Part shown: piece after piece, positions 41,634-52,951 of the stretch
Layout of the letters: the number at the start of each line of letters is the position of its first letter
How positions within the stretch are numbered: position 1 is the stretch's first letter
Source: Candidatus Altimarinota bacterium
GTDB lineage: Bacteria > Patescibacteriota > Gracilibacteria > BD1-5 > UBA6164
Assembly (NCBI GenBank): GCA_028692735.1
Contig: JAQUWS010000001.1
Coordinates: 1-64,000, forward strand
DNA: 64,000 nucleotides
Direction of reading: 5' to 3'
Program-made: the position numbers and the translations under genes
Notes under the pieces: model-generated
The model's database searches: none
What the model was told of the DNA's origin: nothing
What the model saw: the letters and a program-made list of their open reading frames with translations, nothing else

Positions 41634-43226
41634 ATGAAAATAATTTTTGTAACATGATGAGTACTTTCTTGAATTTGAAAGTGAATTACAGCTTCTTCTA
41701 TATGAGCAGTATTAAGGGGGTGATGATATGAAATAGCAATGCAGAAACTTGATTGATATTTAAATGTTGATCCTTGAACTATGTCTCCTTTCCAACATGG
41801 GGAAGTATTTGTTACTGATGATTGAGCAGAGACAGATTTAGATTTAGGACATTATGAGAGATTTATAGATAAAGATTTGAATAGTTTTGCATCTTTTACC
41901 TCTTGAAAATTTTTTGAGGAAATTTTAAAAAGAGAAAGAGATTGATATTATCTTTGAAAAACTGTTCAGATTATTCCTCATTTAACTAATTTGGTAAAGG
42001 AAACTATTAAAGAAGCTTATATCTCAAATAATGCAGAAATTTTAATTGTAGAGATTTGATGAACAGTATGAGATTTGGAAAATGGGTACTTACTTGAGAG
42101 TGCTAGGGAATTAAGAAATGAATTGTGAAAAGAAAATGTTTTGTTTGTACATGTGACTTTGTTACCATATCTTGAAGTTTCAAAAGAACTGAAAACTAAA
42201 CCAACTCAACATTCATTAAGACAACTTATGTCTTTTTGAATTATTCCGGATTTTTTGTTTCTAAGAGCTGATAAGCTTATAGATGATGAATTAGTAGAAA
42301 AAATTGCTTATATGTGTTCTATGGATAAAAATTGTGTAATTCCTTCTGAAACATTAAAAAGTATTTATGAAGTTCCATTGAAATATAATGATAAAGGAGT
42401 TTGAGCTTTAATTTTAGAAAAATTGAAGCTTGAGAATAAATGATTTGATTTATCAAAATGGGAAAAATTAAGAGAAAATATTGTTAATTCAAAAAAAGAA
42501 ATAAAAATTTGAATGGTGTGAAAATATAATTGACTTGAAGACTCATATTATTCTCTAAACGAATGATTAAAAATTGCTTGATTTGAAAATAATTGTAAAG
42601 TTAATTTAGTCTTTATTGATGCAGAAAAAATTGAAAAAAAATGAATTGAATTATTACAGTGACTTGATTGAATTTGTGTTCCATGATGATTTTGAAATAG
42701 ATGAATTGAATGAATGATTAGTGCTTGTAATTATGCTAGAGTAAATAATATTCCTTATCTTTGAGTATGTTTATGATCACAAATTATGTCTATAGAATTT
42801 GCCAGAAATGTATTGTGACTTGAAGATGCTAATAGTGAAGAGTTTGATATAAAATCAGAAAATAAAGTTGTTCATTTAATGGAATCTCAAAAATGTATTT
42901 ATAAAAAATGATGAACAATGAGATTATGATCTTATCCTTGTACAATAAAAAAATGAACTTTAGCTTATATTGTATATTGAGAAGAAGAAATAACTGAAAG
43001 ACATAGACATAGATTTGAGTTTAATAATCTTTATAGGGAAGTAATGGAAAAAAATTGATTTGTGGTTTCATGAAAGAGTCCAAATTGAGAATTAGCTGAA
43101 ATTGTAGAAGTAAAAAATCATCCTTATATGATTTGAAGTCAATTCCATCCAGAGTTTAAATCTCGTCCGACAAAATCACATCCACTTTTTCATAATTTTG
43201 TAAAATCAATTTTACAAATTAAGTAA
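41634..43226 (+). CDS. pyrG: CTP synthase
   Basis: 530 residues, the usual length. The N-terminal synthase domain starts MKIIFVTGGVLSGIGKGITA, has [40 protein letters not shown] and [20 protein letters not shown]. The C-terminal glutamine amidotransferase has [20 protein letters not shown] (nucleophilic Cys) and [14 protein letters not shown] (catalytic His and Glu). It converts UTP to CTP using glutamine. Most of the conserved glycines are UGA codons, including both GG pairs. Confidence 0.97.
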
Positions 43227-43267
43227 GAAATATATACTATATATAACTTTATCACTAATAATTTTGT

Positions 43268-44386
43268 ATGGATATTATACTTTGAATAATCGTTGTGCTT
43301 TTGATTTGAGTAGTTATTTATTTAGTTTTAAATTGAAATAAAAAGGAAGATGGTGATTCTATGAGACTTTTGCAGGAACAAGTATTAAACTTAAATAGGA
43401 CTTTAGATCAAAAATTAACAGAAAATACTAAAACTTTAGAAGATAAATTAAGTAATACAAATAAAACTTTAGATACAAAGTTAAACGATGCAAATAAATT
43501 AATTACTGATAATATGCAAAAAACATTTGCAACTTCAACAAAAATAAATGAAGAAGCAAATAAAAGAATTGAAGATATTACAAAAAAACTTACTCAATTA
43601 GAAGAAACAAATAAACAAATCAAAGATATTTGATGACAATTAAGATGACTTGAAAATATACTTAAAAATCCAAAACAAAGATGAAATTTATGAGAATATT
43701 TCTTATTGGAGTTACTTGAAAATGTTTTTAATCCTGATCAATACAAAATACAATATACAATTGAATGAGTTTGAATTGTTGATGCTGCTTTATTTATATG
43801 ATGAAAGATTATTCCTATTGATTCAAAGTTTCCTCAGGAAAATTATGAAAGATTGATTGATGCTGAGGATGATGAAATAAAAATAAAAAAATATTCTACC
43901 GAGTTAAAAAAAGATTTAAAAAATAGAATTGATGAAACAAGTAAATATATAATGCCAGAAAGAGACACTACTGATTTTGCATTTATGCTTATTCCTGCAG
44001 AATGAATGTATTATGATATATTTATTAATAAAGTATGAGATATAGAGGCTAAAAAACTTATTGAATATGCTTTTTCTAAGAAAGTTATTATTTGTTCACC
44101 TTCAAGTTTTTATGCTTATCTTCAAACTGTAATTCAGTGAATGAAAGCTTTGCAAATAGAAGAACAAGCTAAGGAAATACAAAAGTATGTTATAAAATTA
44201 CAAAAAGATTTAGCAAATTATGAAGAACTATTCCAAAAAGTCTGAAGAAATTTATGAACAACAGTGAATAGTTATAATGATGCATATAAGAGATTTAATA
44301 TTGTTGATAAAGATATAATAAAAATTACAGGAGGTGAATCTAGTGCAGATCCTTTAGCTCTTAGTAAACCAGAGATAGATTTGTAG
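43268..44386 (+). CDS. rmuC: DNA recombination protein RmuC
   Basis: 372 residues. One N-terminal transmembrane helix (MDIILGIIVVLLIGVVIYLV), a long coiled coil rich in Asn/Thr heptads (residues 35-125, repeating around KTLEDKLSNTNKTLDTKLND) and then the RmuC nuclease-like domain. That domain includes NPKQRGNLGEYFLLELLENV, YTIEGVGIVDAALFIGGKII with PIDSKFPQENYERL, and AEGMYYDIF. Typical length and order. Confidence 0.93.
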
Positions 44387-44431
44387 TACAAATAATTTTT
44401 GAAATATGGTAGTTACTAATTTTTAAAATTC

Positions 44432-45292
44432 ATGAAAGCAAAAGTGTTTTTAGTAAAAGCATTTACAAAGGATAAAAATGCTTGAAATCCTGCATGAGTA
44501 GTTTTTGATGCTGATTCATTGGATTATGAACAAATGTTAAATATTTCAAAAAAACTATGATTTTCTGAATCAGTTTTTATTTCAAAGTCAAATAAAGCAG
44601 ATTTTAAGTTAAGATTTTTTTCAGTAAAGGAAGAAGTTGATTTATGTGGGCATGCAACTATTGCTGCTTTTTATGCTTTGGTTAAAAAATGAAAAATTGA
44701 TTTTTGAAATAGATTTAAAAAAATATTAACTCAAGAGACTAACTTATGAATTTTAAATGTGGAATGTGATAAAAGTTGATTTATTACAATGGAACAAAAA
44801 GTTCCAGAATTTCATGTTATAGAAAGTGACAGGGGAAAAATATCTAGATTATTAAATATAAAAGTAGATGATTTAGGTAATTATCCTATACAATCAGTTT
44901 CAACTTGAGCCCATAAGTTAATTGTTTCAATTAAATCTTTGGAAATACTTCTTAAAATAAAACCTGATTTTGATAGTATTATTTCTTATTGTAAGGAGAA
45001 AAGTACAAGAGGATTGTACTTGTTTACTTTTGATACTTTAGAAAATTGAGATTTTCATACTAGACAATTTAGTCCACTTATTTGAATAAATGAAGATCCT
45101 ATAACTTGAATAGCTTGATGAGCTCTTTGAGCATATGCTGTTAAACATAGTTTATTAGGTAAAACAGATTTTGTTATTGAACAATGATATATAATGAGTA
45201 AATTTGGTAGAATATATGTTAAAGTAATTAATAATTTAATTAGAGTCTGATGATATGCTTGTATTTATTGAGAAATAAAATTTGAAATATAA
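44432..45292 (+). CDS. PhzF-family protein
   Basis: 286 residues. KVFLVKAFTKDKNAGNPAGV (V-[DN]-[AV]-F-x-x-G-N-P-A-[AG]-V), LGFSESVFI with E as the catalytic-site glutamate, RFFSVKEEVDLCGHATIAAF and YLFTFD-TRQFSPLIGINEDPITGIA (with G-x-A-x-G-A-L) are the PhzF isomerase/epimerase signatures. Family members have diverse small-molecule substrates, so none is given. Several catalytic-pocket glycines are UGA. Confidence 0.9.
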
Positions 45293-45322
45293 AAAAATTC
45301 CTGATAATTCAGGAAATTTTTT
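45292..45322. terminator. Bidirectional intrinsic terminator
   Basis: TTCCTG / CAGGAA, loop ATAATT, with A and T runs on both sides, between phzF (plus) and rpsU (minus). Confidence 0.85.
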
Positions 45323-45329
45323 ATATTTA

Positions 45330-45530
45330 CTAAAAGTAAACTTTTGTATTTAAATCTCTATAATGTTCTCTTACCATAGCTATTTCTCTTCTTTTTCTTT
45401 TGCTTGGTGTTTTTGTAACATATCTTTCAGATTTTAATTTGTTAGATATTCTTGATTGAAAAAATAATTTTTTATATTTTAAAATTAATTTTTCATTAGT
45501 TTCACCTTCTTTTCTTAATGAATAAATCAT
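45330..45530 (-). CDS. rpsU: 30S ribosomal protein S21
   Basis: 66 residues: RKEGETNEKLILKYKKLFFQ then SRISNKLKSERYVTKTPSKR with KRREIAMVREHYR. This is the S21 pattern of a basic, Arg/Lys-rich helix pair. Length is normal. This is one of the few genes here with no UGA codon. Confidence 0.9.
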   Translation of the reverse strand: MIYSLRKEGETNEKLILKYKKLFFQSRISNKLKSERYVTKTPSKRKRREIAMVREHYRDLNTKVYF

Positions 45531-45624
45531 AATTCTATCTCCTTGTTTTTTAATAATATAAGTATATATATTTTATTTAAAAAAATTTTTTGTCAATAAA
45601 AAATTTATAAATATAATAAGTAGA

Positions 45625-45656
45625 GTCAAAAGAGAAAAGACAAAAGAATAAAGTTT
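45625..45656. repeat. A/T element similar to 31004-31035
   Basis: AGAGTCAAAAGAGAAAAGAC then AAAAGAATAAAGTTTTAT. It shares the AAAAGA/AAAGAATAAA units with the stretch after the PP2C-like gene. It lies in the 190-base spacer between rpsU and rbfA. Confidence 0.35.
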
Positions 45657-45721
45657 TATTTGTGAACTTTAAATTTGTTTAATCTTTTTTATTTTTCGCT
45701 TTATACTTAATTTTAAATTAC

Positions 45722-46066
45722 ATGAAACAAGATAGACTTAATAAACTTCAATCTACAGCACAAAAATTATTATCTGAAATAATTTTTGAAGAAATAGAAG
45801 ATAGTGAAAAAATATTTTGAATAATAACAATTACTTGAGTAAAAGTTAGTTCAGATTTATCATATTTAGATGTTTTTATAAGTTCTTTTAAAGAAAAAGC
45901 TATTTTACCAAAAACATTAGCGAAGCATTGATATGATATACAAAAAAAATTTAATCAAAAAATTGGATTAATAAAGTTACCAAAGATTAGATTTAGGTAT
46001 GATAATTCATGAGAAAATTATTCAAATATTGATAGCATATTGAGAGATTTAAATATAAATTGATAA
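45722..46066 (+). CDS. rbfA: Ribosome-binding factor A
   Basis: 114 residues, starting MKQDRLNKLQSTAQKLLSEI. ITITGVKVSSDLSYLDVFIS is the RbfA KH-like core (VT-x-V-x-x-S-x-D-L-x-x-A-x-V-[YF]-I). A helix and RFRYDNSGENYSNIDSILRD at the end match the C-terminal D-x-S...I-x-x-L pattern. It aids 30S maturation. Confidence 0.88.
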
Positions 46067-46085
46067 TAATAATTAATTAGATTTA

Positions 46086-47288
46086 ATGGATTTTGTTTCT
46101 TATGATAATTTGATAAAAAAATTTTTCTTAGAAAATTCTTATTTGAGTGATCATATATTTTTGTTTTATATTGATAAAAAAACAACTGATGTTGATTATA
46201 AAAAATGATTTTTATATTTAGATTATCCAAATGTCAATTTTCTAAAATGAAAAGAAAATGAGTTAAAAAAAGATTATAATAAATTACTTTTATTGTTTGA
46301 TGATGTAGAATTTGAATCAGATTTTTTGAAGGTTCAATATCAAAAAAAACTTGGAGAAATATGAAATATCTTAGAATTGATAAATTGTTTTTATGATAAA
46401 AATGAAGAAAAGAAATTTCATCTTGTAACTAAGTCTTTTTGAGTTGATTTAGATTTTTGTAGAGAAGAAGTTTTAAAAAATCAAGATTTGATAATTAATT
46501 ATTTTTCGGATTTATTAATTGAATCAAAAAAATATGATGTGATTTTTTCAAAAATTCAAGAATTTGTTTGGTATACTTTTAATTCAACACAAATCAAGTT
46601 TTATTTTGAAGAGGCATTAAAGTATCTAAAAATTTCTGATTTTTGGGATGTAGAAATTACAAATAATGTGTGATCAATTGTTCATTGAGGTTTTACAAAT
46701 AATAAGGGAGTTATATATATTCCATCTGATGCTAATGTTTCTTTTGAGAGATTATTTAACTTGATTATTCATGAAATAGATTGACATGCAAAACAATTTT
46801 CAAATTTTTCTTCTGAATTATTATTTTCTTCATTAGTTAGATTTTCTAATTCTGAAGAATATATAGAATGATTAGCTATGTATCTTGAAAATTCTTTTAA
46901 TACTTTGATTTTTAGAAATTTAAAAGTAAAAAAATACATTGATAAATTTAGTCAGGTTTTATGATTGTTAGATTGAAAAATAGATTATTATGATTTTTTA
47001 GAGCAATATGAATTTAATAAGTTCAGAGTTTTTAGGGGGTTTTCTGATATAAAAAATTATATAAATACTAAGGATTTGATATATACTCAAGGATTATATA
47101 AAATTTTGAAGAAACAAAAAGATTTTGGGAAAAAATTATTTGATGTTATTTATTTGTGATGTGTAAATGATGATTATTTATTAGAAAATCTAGATAAATC
47201 TGAAAATAAATTTGATATATTTAGTCTTATTGAAAATTCGAGTGCTTTTTTTGTAATGAATAAATTTTTTTTAAAACTTGATAAATAA
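46086..47288 (+). CDS. DUF1704/MATCAP-like metallopeptidase
   Basis: 400 residues. The zinc motif is LFNLIIHEIDGHAKQFSNFS (HExxxH) with a downstream glutamate in SEEYIEGLAMYLENSFNT. The preceding strand VHGGFTNNKGVIYIPSDANV resembles the substrate-binding region of DUF1704 peptidases (the tyrosine carboxypeptidase-like group). Bacterial substrates are unknown. There is no signal peptide, so it is cytoplasmic. It shares the operon direction with rbfA, 19 bases downstream. Confidence 0.78.
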
Positions 47289-47335
47289 TTTTAACAGAGT
47301 ATTTTATATTATATTATTTCTTAAGAATATATATT

Positions 47336-48310
47336 ATGTGAAAAATGATGGATTATTTTTCTATAACTTCTAAAATTCTTGTTTCTGAAGCAAAGAAATT
47401 AGGTTTTTTTGTAGAAATATTAAATGAGAAAAAAAATTTTTTTTTAATAAAATGAAATTGAAAAGAAGTATATTTTAAAAATAATGATTTTTGATGAAAT
47501 TCAGCACTTTGATATAAAATTGCTGATGATAAAGAATTAACAAATTTGATTTTAGATAAAAATTGAGTAAAAGTTCCAAAAAGTATTTATTTGAAAAAAA
47601 GTGAGTTTGATTCTTTTGATGTAACTAGTATTAATTTAAGTTTTCCTTTAGTAACTAAACCTGTTGATGAGTGACATTGAAATTGAGTTACTGTTTGAAT
47701 TGATTCTTTAGATGAGTTAAATTATGGGATAAAAGAAGCATTTAGATTTTCTGATAATATAATTATCCAAGAGCATATAGAGTGAGATGAACATAGAATA
47801 CTTGTTATATGAGATAAAATTGTTCTTTGAATTAAAAGAATTCCAGCTTTTATTATTTGAGATTGAATTCATAATATAAAAGAACTTATAGAGATTGAAA
47901 ATAAAAATCCTTTAAGGTGAATTTGATATGAATCAATTTTATGTATAATAAAAACAGATGATAGATTGATGCATTATATTTGAAAAAATTGATATAACTT
48001 GTATTCTGTTCCGAAAAAAAGAGAAAATATTCAATTAGTATGAATATCAAATTTATGAGCTGGGTGAGTTTTAAAAAATGTTACAAATGACTTATGAGAA
48101 GAATTGAAACAGGAATGTTTAAAAGCTGCAAAAATTTTGTGATTAAAAGTAGTTTGAGTTGATGTTGTTACTAAGGATTTATCTAAATCTTTGATAGAAA
48201 CAAATTGAGCTATTATTGAAGTAAATACAACTCCTTGATTTTGATGAGATTTTGAACTTGCTTGAGTTAATACATGATTAGAACTTTTAAAACATGTTTT
48301 TAATATTTAA
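47336..48310 (+). CDS. ATP-grasp ligase, cyanophycin synthetase/D-Ala-D-Ala ligase-like
   Basis: 324 residues. ATP-grasp signs: FPLVTKPVDEGHGNGVTVGI (K and the glycine-rich lid), NIIIQEHIEGDEHRILVIGD (adenine pocket and E-x-R-x-x-V), KIVLGIKRIPAFIIGDGIHN and the metal-ligand end AIIEVNTTPGFGGDFELAGV. The E-x-D-E-x-R and R-x-P-A segments are those of cyanophycin synthetase and glutathione-synthase-like enzymes, which add amino acids to peptides. Only the ATP-grasp half is present. The substrate is unknown. Confidence 0.78.
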
Positions 48311-48321
48311 TTGTATATGTT

Positions 48322-49221
48322 ATGAATTATGATGTAATAATAATTTGAGCGTGAAGTGCTTGATTACCTGCATGAATGTATGCAAGTAGATATAATTTGA
48401 AAAATTTGATTATATGAAGTATGTTTTGATGAGCTTTGGCTACTTCACATAAGGTTGAGAACTATCCTTGAACACTTAGTGCTTCTTGAAAGCATATAAT
48501 GGATAATTTTCGCAAACATGCTGAAGAATCTTGAAGTGAATTTCTACAAGATACTGTTGCTCGTGTGGAAAAAAATGATAATTTATTTTTAATCAAAACT
48601 GTTTCTTGAAAGGAATTTAATTCAAGATTTGTTGTTTATGCTACTTGAAATAAATATAAAAAAGTATGATTTAAATGAGAGGAAGAGTTTTTGTGAAAAT
48701 GAGTTAGTTATTGTGCTACTTGTGATGCTATGTTTTTTAAAAATCGTGATGTTGCTATAATTTGATGATGAAATACTGCTTTGACAGAAGCTTTGTTTTT
48801 ATCTGATATTTGTAGAAAAGTTTATCTTATTCATAGAAGAGATACTTTTAGAGCTGAGTCTGTTCGGGTAGAAAAAATAAAAAATACCGAAAATATTGAA
48901 CTTGTTTTGAATGAAGAAGTTGAAAGTGTAAGTTGATCTATGTTTATGGAGGAAATTTATTTAAAAAGTTGAAAGATTTTGAAAGCAGATGGTATATTTG
49001 TTGCAGTTTGAAATGAACCAGATACAAAGATAATTGATTGTATGGCTCCTAAAAAAGATGAAGATGGTTGTTTAATTGTTGATCAAAGACAAGAGACATC
49101 TATTGCATGACTTTATGCGGCTTGAGATGTAACAACAAATAGTAATAAATTTAGGCAAACTATAATGAGTGCTGCTGAGTGATGTCTTGCAGCAAATAGT
49201 ATACATGAAGATATAGTTAGG
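48322..49221 (+). CDS. trxB: Thioredoxin reductase
   Basis: 299 residues. The N-terminal FAD motif (DVIIIGAGSAGLPAGMYASR), the redox active site VSYCATCDAMFFKNRDVAII (CATC), the NADPH motif IIGGGNTALTEALFL and the C-terminal FAD segment SIAGLYAAGDVTTNSNKFRQ. The end (AAEGCLAANSYTGRYS) is a little shorter than usual. It supplies electrons to thioredoxin and so to peroxiredoxin. Five UGA glycines lie in the dinucleotide motifs, including three in a row at 48762-48770. It follows the ATP-grasp gene by 11 bases. Confidence 0.95.
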
Positions 49222-49256
49222 TTAGGGCATAAAAAATAAAATAAATTGATTTTATA

Positions 49257-49290
49257 AAAACATTGATTAATATATTGTCAATGTTTTTTA
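49257..49290. terminator. Intrinsic terminator
   Basis: AAAACATTGA / TCAATGTTTT with an AT loop and a T-run, ending trxB and also placed for the convergent minus-strand operon. Confidence 0.75.
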
Positions 49291-49296
49291 TTTGTT

Positions 49297-49998
49297 TTAA
49301 TAATTTATTTCAAATTTAGTTTTTTCTCATAAAAATCATAAATCTTCATAATTATAATTTAATATTTTTGCAAGTGTGATTGGTAAAAAATGTTCTTGTT
49401 TGATTTCATTTTCAAGAAAGTTTTTTTCTTCTTTTCATATATTTTCAATGTAGATTCATGTAATACTTCATCTATTTAATCATTTATACATAGATTTTAC
49501 TTGTCATGCTTCTCTTATAGGAGGAATAAAAAATATATCTTTTCACATTCTTTTATAATCACTTCATCTCCAAATAAGGTTCTTTATATCAACTGATGTT
49601 GATATAAAAGGAATATTGTAATCTACTTTAAAACAATTTATATCTTCATTGAAAAATCATAATTCATTATAGTAATTTTCAAGCATTTCAACTTCTTCTT
49701 TTAGAGTAATTCATATTATATGAGTTTTTTCTTTGTTATTTATTGCATTTTCAAAAATTTCAGTAAAAATTTCTAATTCATCTTTTGGGGAATATACTTC
49801 ACTCCGCATTGCTGGGTGAATTTTTACTTTTTCAAGTAATGATTCATTTTTTTTCTTTTCAAGTAAATCTTTCATAAAGATTATTTTTGTATCACTTGAT
49901 TTTATTCATAATGAAAAATCAAAAATTTCAAGTAAAAATTTATTATCAAAATAGTTTCAGTCTATGTCTGTAATTTTGTCTTTAAATATTTGTTTCAT
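49297..49998 (-). CDS. Unrecognised protein, last gene of the rnhB-queH operon
   Basis: 233 residues. No signal peptide, no membrane helix, mixed alpha/beta. It shows an alternating pattern (KTHIIGITLKEEVEMLENYY, IPFISTSVDIKNLIGRSDYK and MGKDIFFIPPIREAGQVKSM) that may be a Rossmann-like or nucleotide-binding fold, but no family motif is recognisable. The start codon directly abuts the stop of the DMT transporter gene (TAAATG), so translation is probably coupled. Confidence 0.7.
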
Positions 49999-50883
49999 TT
50001 ATTTGTATAGTTTAAGTCATAAAATTCAAATAATTATAATAAATATTCAGAAGTATTGTTTAAAGCTTAGTTTTTCTTTAAATAAAAATATTCCAAATAT
50101 CGTTGAAAAAGCTATTCATAAAACACCTATAGATGATACAATTCATATTGGTCAAATAGTTGATGCAAAAGCATAACATCATGTTCATATTAGGGAAGGA
50201 CTAGATGCTGTAAAAATATTGAGAAAATCTTTTTTTGATATTTTTTCTATTTTTCATTTGTATACTTTGTTTCTTATAAGTAATATTATTAATAATACTA
50301 TACCTATTTCAAATTCCCAAAAATATGAAGAAACAAAAGGATCAAGCTCTCTTGATACTTTAACCATTAATGTTAGTGCTATAGCAGATAATATTCAACT
50401 AATAGATGCTAAAATAATTCAAACATAAAAGTTATCATTTATTAAATGGTTAAATTTAACTTTACTTAATGAAATAATAACTCATCAAATTAAAATCACT
50501 AAAACAAAAATAATTGTGATTAGACTTAAACTTTCTCAGAACAGTAAAAATCATCAAACAATTGTTGTTAATACAGAGAATACTGATCTAAAACTTGTAG
50601 TTATTCATATTGGTAATGATTTCATACTAATATACATAAACCAGACTCAAATTCAGGCACTTATTGAAGATAAGATTAGTTCAAATTGGTAATTATAAAT
50701 AATTAATATGTTTTTAGTACTTGAAAAAAGTAGTAATGGTAACATACTTATTGCTAAACTTAAGCTTCTATATGTTCACATTGATAAAGAATCTCATTTT
50801 CTTCAAAATTTTGTATTAAGAGCCCATTGTAAATTGTATCCAATGGTTGATAATAATGCAAGTCACCAAAAAAGTAAGCTCAT
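49999..50883 (-). CDS. EamA/DMT-family transporter
   Basis: 294 residues with about ten transmembrane helices in two repeats of five. The first is around LLFWGLALLSTIGYNLQWAL and the second around YVGIILASISGILSAIALTL, with the repeat-end glycines and E-x-L pattern (GGFLLFGESLSL and FGIFLFKEKLSFKQYF). DMT proteins move small metabolites or drugs. It starts 2 bases after the QueH stop and ends at the next gene's start, so it may supply or export a substrate of that operon. This is inference. Confidence 0.85.
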
Positions 50884-50885
50884 AA

Positions 50886-52043
50886 TTATTTTTTATTACT
50901 ATATATACATCCACAATAGTTTTGTCTATAAATTCAATGAAGTGTAGTATATTCTATACTTCTTTTAAATCAATCATTTTTTTTGAAATCTATAATTAAA
51001 AATTGTTCATTGTTCTCATTATTTAGTTTTTCTCATGTTTTGAATATCTTTTTTTCGTCTTTGTGTGGTGAAATAGTTAGAGTTGTTGTGTAAAGATTTA
51101 TTCATAGTTTTTTGGCTTCATATAGAGTTCTTTCAAGTCTGAAGTCATAACATTTTTTACATCTTTCTCATTTTTCTGGACATTTTTCTAATCAAGTTGA
51201 TATTTTAAAGAATTTTTTTGTATCATATTCTCATTCTATAAAAGGTATTTTTTCAATTTTACAAACCTTTTTAAATGCTTTTAATCTTTTATCATATTCT
51301 TCTTTTGGATGGATATTTGGGTCATACCAGAAACATCTTATATCATATTTGTCTTTTAAATCTACTATAGGGATAGTTGCATCTGGTCAACAGCAAACAT
51401 GAAGTAGTAGTTTTTCTTTATTTTCTAGTACTTTCTTTACTGGTTTATAACTTACTCTGTGAATTCATGTAACTTTATCAGGTCATGTTAAATAATCTAT
51501 ATGTTTTTTTGTACCATATCATTTATGATTTTCTAGATTTAAGTTAGGGTAAATTAGAGAATAAGTTCATATAAGTTTATCTCTAAAAACTTTTGCTATT
51601 ATACTTGCTGCTCCGATTTCTATTATCTTAGCATCTCATCATATAATAAAAATTGGTTTTTTAGTTAGTTCAGAAAATGTATAATTATCATTTCAATCAA
51701 TAAGTACTGAGTCTACATCTTCTATTTTTATTTTTCTTAGAAGTTCACTTAAAGCTCTTTTCATTGCTTCTTTGTTTGCTTGTTTTATATTTATCTCATC
51801 AATTATGTAGTTATCTACAACTCAAACTCAGAAGTAAATTTTTGGTTTTTCTTCTATTGAAAGTTTTATTAATTCATTGAAAATTTCTTCTCTTTTTTTC
51901 TCACTTAATTTTTTACTATCATTTATTTTGTTTAATAAGGAGTTTTCTATATTTCAAGCAAACGTCAGGGCACAGGCAACTACTGGACCTAACCATGGTC
52001 ATCTTCAAGCTTCATCAATTCATATTTTGTATTTTTTTTGCAT
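50886..52043 (-). CDS. rnhB: RNase HII - QueH (epoxyqueuosine reductase) fusion protein
   Basis: 385 residues, two domains in one frame. Residues 1-195 are RNase HII: GIDEAGRGPWLGPVVACALT (catalytic D-E), SVLIDGNDNYTF, IIGGDAKIIEIGAASIIAKV and FRDKL. Residues 200-385 are QueH (DUF208): LLLHVCCGPDATIPIVDLKD (CCGPD), CFWYDPNIHPKEEYDKRLKA, CPEKGERCKKCYDFRLERT (CxxC) and FKRSIEYTTLHGIYRQNYCG with CIYS. RNase HII cuts RNA-DNA junctions. QueH reduces epoxyqueuosine in tRNA to queuosine. No stop or restart separates the two, so one polypeptide is the simplest reading. Confidence 0.93.
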
Positions 52044-52178
52044 AGAAAATTAATAATATAGGATATTTAAATTATTATATTTATATTTTTGAAATGAAAA
52101 GGTATGAAATCTTTATTTTTTATCAGATTCATAGTACTAGTGATAATCATATTTCATTGTAAATTGTTTTTATATAGG

Positions 52179-52772
52179 TTATCTTGGATTAATTACACAT
52201 ATTCTAAGAATTCTTTGTCTGATTTTATTTGGGCGATATACATAGGTTAGTTTTGTTTTTCATGCATGACTTCTTTCATGGTATTCGTCTTCATTTTCCA
52301 TAAATCATTGTCAGTCTGTATATATTTCAACTGATCAATATCCAAATATATTTCATATTAGTCAGTTTCTTGATGATACAATGGATCTTATTTTTTCTGC
52401 AGGTAAGTCTTTAAAATCTGAATTTAATAATCATTCTTGTTTATAGGTAAATATTCTTTTACATGTAAAAATTGAAAAATCATATTTATAATCTAAGTAT
52501 ACTAGGAAAAATTTATATAGGACTGAAAGTGAAAAAATTGATAAAACTGTTACAATTGACCGAAAAACATATGTGTATGTTTTTAAAAAATAGGCTCAAA
52601 TTATAATAGGTATTATTAATATAATATATAAAAACAATGGGATCCATCATTTTATGATTAGGTAAGCTATACATCTTTGAACTAGTAGAACATTTTCTTC
52701 TCAATAGTTTTTTATAGCTTCGTTGTATTCTTTTTCTTTAAATTTAGAGTCAAAGTTATTAAAGATTTTCAT
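52179..52772 (-). CDS. PH-domain (bPH2/YdbS-like) membrane protein
   Basis: 197 residues. Polar N-terminus (MKIFNNFDSKFKEKEYNEAI), two transmembrane helices (IIKGWIPLFLYIILIIPIII and SIVTVLSIFSLSVLYKFFLV) and a beta-rich end (FSIFTCKRIFTYKQEGLLNS, DFKDLPAEKIRSIVSSRNGL then IGNIFGYGSVEIYTDG). The I-x-x-I-F-G-Y-G-[ST]-V-x-I segment is the bPH2/DUF304 signature. Likely a membrane-associated scaffold. Function unknown. Confidence 0.72.
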
Positions 52773-52951
52773 ATGAATACTTTATTAATAATTTTTATTT
52801 ATTATAAATAAAAATTATATATTATCAATATATTTTTATCATTTTAATATTTTGCAGATTTATTTTATATGTGAAATTTTGTTTATAAAAAATAATTGAT
52901 TTTTTATAGATTATACTTAATATATTCATATGTTATAAATTAAAAATAAGT

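Noticed and set aside
43361-43633. Low-complexity KTLEDKLSNTNKTLDTKL repeat seen as a possible repeat gene
   Set aside because: It is the normal coiled coil of RmuC and belongs to the longer gene.
48322-49240. trxB ending at 49240
   Set aside because: In the correct frame the TAG at 49219-49221 comes first; the later TAA is in another frame.
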